Assembly: GCA_900762245.1 (NCBI GenBank)
Contig: CAAFFR010000049.1
Location: 1-6,473 of the forward strand
Direction: 5' to 3'
Source of the DNA: an uncultured Oscillospiraceae bacterium
GTDB taxonomy: Bacteria > Bacillota_A > Clostridia > Oscillospirales > Oscillospiraceae
DNA: 6,473 nt
Position numbers and translations under genes: made by a program. The number at the start of each line of letters is the position of its first letter. The first letter of the stretch is position 1. Under the pieces are notes generated by a model that searched no databases, was not told the DNA's origin, and saw nothing but the letters and a program-made list of their open reading frames with translations. This document shows positions 4,717-6,473 of this stretch, piece after piece.

Positions 4717-6198
4717 TTATGCGTGCTTTACCCGGTCGTACAGCTTGGTGATGCGGTAGATGTCTGCGGCCAGTTCCGCGGAGGCGAAGCCTTCCTGAGC
4801 CCGCCAGGTCCAGTTGTCGGTGGACAGGGTTCCCGGGAAATTCATCCGGGCTTCCTTGCCCAGCTCCAGATAGTCCTGCATCTGGGCCACAAACAGCCGG
4901 GAGACACTGCTCATGCCGCCCCGGATCATGCCCCGGATGAAGCCCTCCTCCTCATTGAGGCCCAGATAGGCCTTGGCGTAGGCGATATCCTCGGGAATGG
5001 CCTCGTCGAACCACTGCTTCAGGGTCACGTTGTCGTGGGTGCCGGTGTAGCACACGGAATCCACAGGGTACAGGTGGGGCAGGTAGTCGCTCTCCTCCCG
5101 GGAATCGAAGGCAAACTCGATGACCTTCATGCCGGGATAGCCGGAATCCAGCTGGAGCTGCCGGACCTCCGGGGTGACATAACCCAGATCCTCGGCAATG
5201 AAGTCCAGCTCCGGCAGGGCCTTTTGGATGGCACGGATGAAATCCATGCCGGGGCCCTTGACCCAGCGGCCGTTTTTGGCGGTGTCATCCCCGGCGGGGA
5301 CGGCCCAGTAGCTTTCAAAACCACGGAAATGGTCGATGCGGATCACGTCATAGAGCTTGGCAGCGGCGGACAGGCGTTTGACCCACCATGCGTAGCCGGT
5401 GTCGTGCATCTTCTGCCAGTCATAGATGGGATTGCCCCAAAGCTGGCCATCGGCGGTAAAGGAATCCGGGGGACAGCCTGCCACCACCTCCGGGCGGCGG
5501 CTTTCGTCCAGCTGGAACAGCTCCGGCGCGGCCCAGACATCGGCGGAATCCAGAGGGACGTAGATGGGCACGTCACCGATGATGCGGATGCCCTTGCCAT
5601 TGGCGTAGCTGCGCAGGGCCTTCCACTGGCGGTCGAAGATGTACTGCAGGAAATACTGGAAGGACACGGCTTCATGAAGCTGCTGCCGCTTTTCTTCCAG
5701 GGCGGTCTCCTCATGGCACTTCAGTTCCTCGGGCCACTGGAGCCAGGGCCTGCCGCCGTTTTCTGCCTTCAGAGCCATGAAAATGCTGAAATCTGCCAGC
5801 CAGCCTTCGTTTTCTGCCACGAAGGCGGCGTAATGGGCATCGGGAATGAAGCGGTCGAAGGCCAGCTTCAAAATGCGGCAGCGCTGCTCATAGAGAATGC
5901 CGTAGTCCACCCGGGTCTCGGAGTGGTTCCAGACCACAGAGGAAACCTCTTCCTGCCGCAGCAGACCTTCCTCCACCAGGGTGTCCAGGTCAATGAGGTA
6001 GTGGTTGCCGGCGCAGGCGGAGGTGGACTGGTAGGGGGAATCGCCGTAGCCCGTGGGGGTCAGGGGCAGGATCTGCCAGTAGCTCTGGCCTGCGGCCTCC
6101 AGAAAGTCCACGAAGGCGTAGGCTTGCTTTCCCATGGAGCCGATGCCGTAGGGTCCCGGCAGAGAAGAAATATGCATCAAAATGCCGCTTTCACGCAT
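4717..6198 (-). CDS. malQ: 4-alpha-glucanotransferase (GH77, amylomaltase)
   Basis: The 493-residue enzyme moves alpha-1,4-glucan segments between maltodextrins, acting in the cytoplasm in maltose or glycogen use. Its size is typical of short bacterial GH77 enzymes. It opens with RESGILMHISSLPGPYGIG (2-20), then SYWQILPLTPTGYGDSPYQ (39-57) near the substrate site. The catalytic residues are visible: nucleophile D289 in RIDHFRG (287-293), acid/base E336 in AEDLGYVTP (335-343), and the transition-state stabiliser D389 in TGTHDN (385-390). GDVPIYVP (208-215) and LWGNPIYDW (253-261) are further family marks. FPGTLSTDNWTWR (454-466) marks the C-terminal region. The reading frame is complete with no defects. 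The start fits the family and has AAAGGAG about 11 bases upstream. No glycogen phosphorylase, maltose transporter or other sugar gene accompanies it, so its exact physiological partner is unknown. A repeat-borne terminator follows directly, suggesting a single-gene transcript, and its promoter region overlaps another repeat. Confidence 0.97.
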   Translation of the reverse strand: MRESGILMHISSLPGPYGIGSMGKQAYAFVDFLEAAGQSYWQILPLTPTGYGDSPYQSTSACAGNHYLIDLDTLVEEGLLRQEEVSSVVWNHSETRVDYGILYEQRCRILKLAFDRFIPDAHYAAFVAENEGWLADFSIFMALKAENGGRPWLQWPEELKCHEETALEEKRQQLHEAVSFQYFLQYIFDRQWKALRSYANGKGIRIIGDVPIYVPLDSADVWAAPELFQLDESRRPEVVAGCPPDSFTADGQLWGNPIYDWQKMHDTGYAWWVKRLSAAAKLYDVIRIDHFRGFESYWAVPAGDDTAKNGRWVKGPGMDFIRAIQKALPELDFIAEDLGYVTPEVRQLQLDSGYPGMKVIEFAFDSREESDYLPHLYPVDSVCYTGTHDNVTLKQWFDEAIPEDIAYAKAYLGLNEEEGFIRGMIRGGMSSVSRLFVAQMQDYLELGKEARMNFPGTLSTDNWTWRAQEGFASAELAADIYRITKLYDRVKHA

Positions 6199-6226
6199 TG
6201 TAGTAGGTTCTCCTTTATTTTTTAAA

Positions 6227-6256
6227 ATAAGAGCACTGGGGCGCTTACGTCGTCAA
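6227..6256 (-). promoter_or_regulatory. malQ: Possible malQ promoter with a repeat-borne -35 box
   Basis: On the minus strand TTGACG (6251-6256), one base off the sigma-A -35 consensus, lies 18 bases from TCTTAT (6227-6232), a four-of-six match to the -10 box. Transcription would start near 6220, just ahead of the malQ ribosome binding site, giving a short leader of about 22 bases. The -35 box lies in repeat sequence. The very short leader and weak -10 keep confidence low. Confidence 0.3.
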
Positions 6257-6304
6257 AAGGCTTCCCCCGGGGGTGGTGCTCCGCGCAGCGAATCCATAAT
6301 TGTA

Positions 6305-6325
6305 ATGATTGCCGGTGGCAATCAT
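6305..6325. repeat. Perfect hairpin: 9-bp stem, 3-base loop
   Basis: ATGATTGCC (6305-6313) and GGCAATCAT (6317-6325) are exact inverted copies around GGT. No T-run follows on either strand. It is the first of two perfect hairpins inside the stretch that interrupts the repeat. Confidence 0.6.
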
Positions 6326-6344
6326 ACTATGATTTACTAGCTGG

Positions 6345-6363
6345 CACGAATCTATGATTCGTG
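6345..6363. repeat. Perfect hairpin: 8-bp stem, 3-base loop
   Basis: CACGAATC (6345-6352) and GATTCGTG (6356-6363) are exact inverted copies around TAT. The octamer CTATGATT occurs both here (6352-6359) and 25 bases earlier (6327-6334). No T-run follows on either strand. Its role is unknown. Confidence 0.6.
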
Positions 6364-6438
6364 ACTGATGAGGAATGCGGGAAGAAATGTTGCGATTTGT
6401 ACTATGTTTCAGACCTGATTACAAGTTGGAACTGCACG

Positions 6439-6473
6439 CCACCCCTCATCCGTCTCGCCTGCGGCGAGCCACC
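6439..6473. repeat. Partial palindromic repeat cut by the window's right edge
   Basis: CCACCCCTCATCCG is followed by a perfect hairpin, CTCGCC and GGCGAG around TGC (6454-6468), then CCACC at the edge. Read on the minus strand this is GGTGG, hairpin, ACGGATGAGGGGTGG, the same order as the scattered parts of 6272-6373. The rest of the element is outside the window. Between the two (6374-6438) I see nothing recognisable. Confidence 0.5.

Larger units (their letters stand above)
6238..6373. repeat. Palindromic intergenic repeat, apparently interrupted
   Basis: The segment starts GGGGCGCTTACGTCGTC, contains a CCCCCGGGGG palindrome (6264-6273) and GGTGGTGCTCCGCGCAGCG (6272-6290), and ends GTGACTGATGAGG (6361-6373). 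The pieces GGTGG, a hairpin and GATGAGG match in order the more compact unit at 6439-6473 read on the other strand (GGTGG, hairpin, ACGGATGAGG). Here about 70 bases lie between the two halves, suggesting an insertion or a variant centre. There is no reading frame of note. Together with 6374-6473 it fills the 275-base gap beyond malQ. Confidence 0.5.

Noticed and set aside
4477..6225. Plus-strand open frame of 582 codons opposite malQ and part of thiN
   Set aside because: It is antisense to a clear GH77 gene with all catalytic motifs, spans the repeat between two genes, and has no recognisable family or convincing ribosome binding site. Long antisense frames are common in GC-rich coding DNA.
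6345..6390. Hammerhead-ribozyme-like core: CTGATGA (6365-6371) and GAAA (6384-6387) after a hairpin
   Set aside because: The 12 bases between the two motifs cannot form stem II, and I find no strands able to form stems I and III in the required order. A covariance-model search would settle it.

Overview
The window is a GC-rich bacterial chromosome segment. Its six genes are all on the minus strand, so transcription runs from right to left. The gene families (a PdaA-like deacetylase, an S component of an ECF biotin transporter, a MocR-type regulator, a free-standing thiamine pyrophosphokinase, a GH77 glucanotransferase) and the AGGAGG-like ribosome binding sites point to a Firmicute. GC-rich codons plus several kinds of small palindromic intergenic repeat suggest an anaerobic gut Clostridia member of the Oscillospiraceae/Ruminococcaceae type. 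That placement is an inference from style, not from a marker gene.

Layout in transcription order, from the right edge: (1) 6199-6473 has no gene and holds palindromic repeat material, including one repeat apparently split by a small hairpin-rich insert, plus a possible malQ promoter; (2) malQ, 4-alpha-glucanotransferase, 4717-6198; (3) a 104-bp inverted-repeat element, 4606-4709, which also supplies a terminator for malQ; (4) thiN, thiamine pyrophosphokinase, 3903-4532; (5) a second, unrelated 125-bp inverted-repeat element, 3765-3889; (6) a MocR/GntR PLP-domain regulator, 2383-3747; (7) a clear sigma-A-type promoter, 2322-2350, driving an ADP-ribosylglycohydrolase-fold protein, 1183-2283; (8) a hairpin, 1125-1160, then bioY, 604-1107; (9) the N-terminal 152 residues of a membrane-anchored PdaA-like polysaccharide deacetylase, running off the left edge at base 1.

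The genes do not form one pathway. malQ serves glucan metabolism, thiN makes thiamine diphosphate, bioY takes up biotin, and the deacetylase acts on cell wall glycan. The repeats divide the region into probable separate units: malQ | thiN | mocR | ADP-ribosylglycohydrolase (perhaps with bioY) | deacetylase. Three genes or domains concern cofactors (thiamine, biotin, PLP), but the sequence shows no shared control.

The most notable point is the ADP-ribosylglycohydrolase-like protein. It keeps the family's overall motifs but has replaced all four Asp residues expected to bind the metal pair. Next are the repeats: the 4606-4709 element has paired base changes that preserve the hairpin in each arm, and repeats lie within mocR's leader and possibly malQ's promoter. 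I found no CRISPR array, tRNA, rRNA, transposase or complete unknown multigene system.
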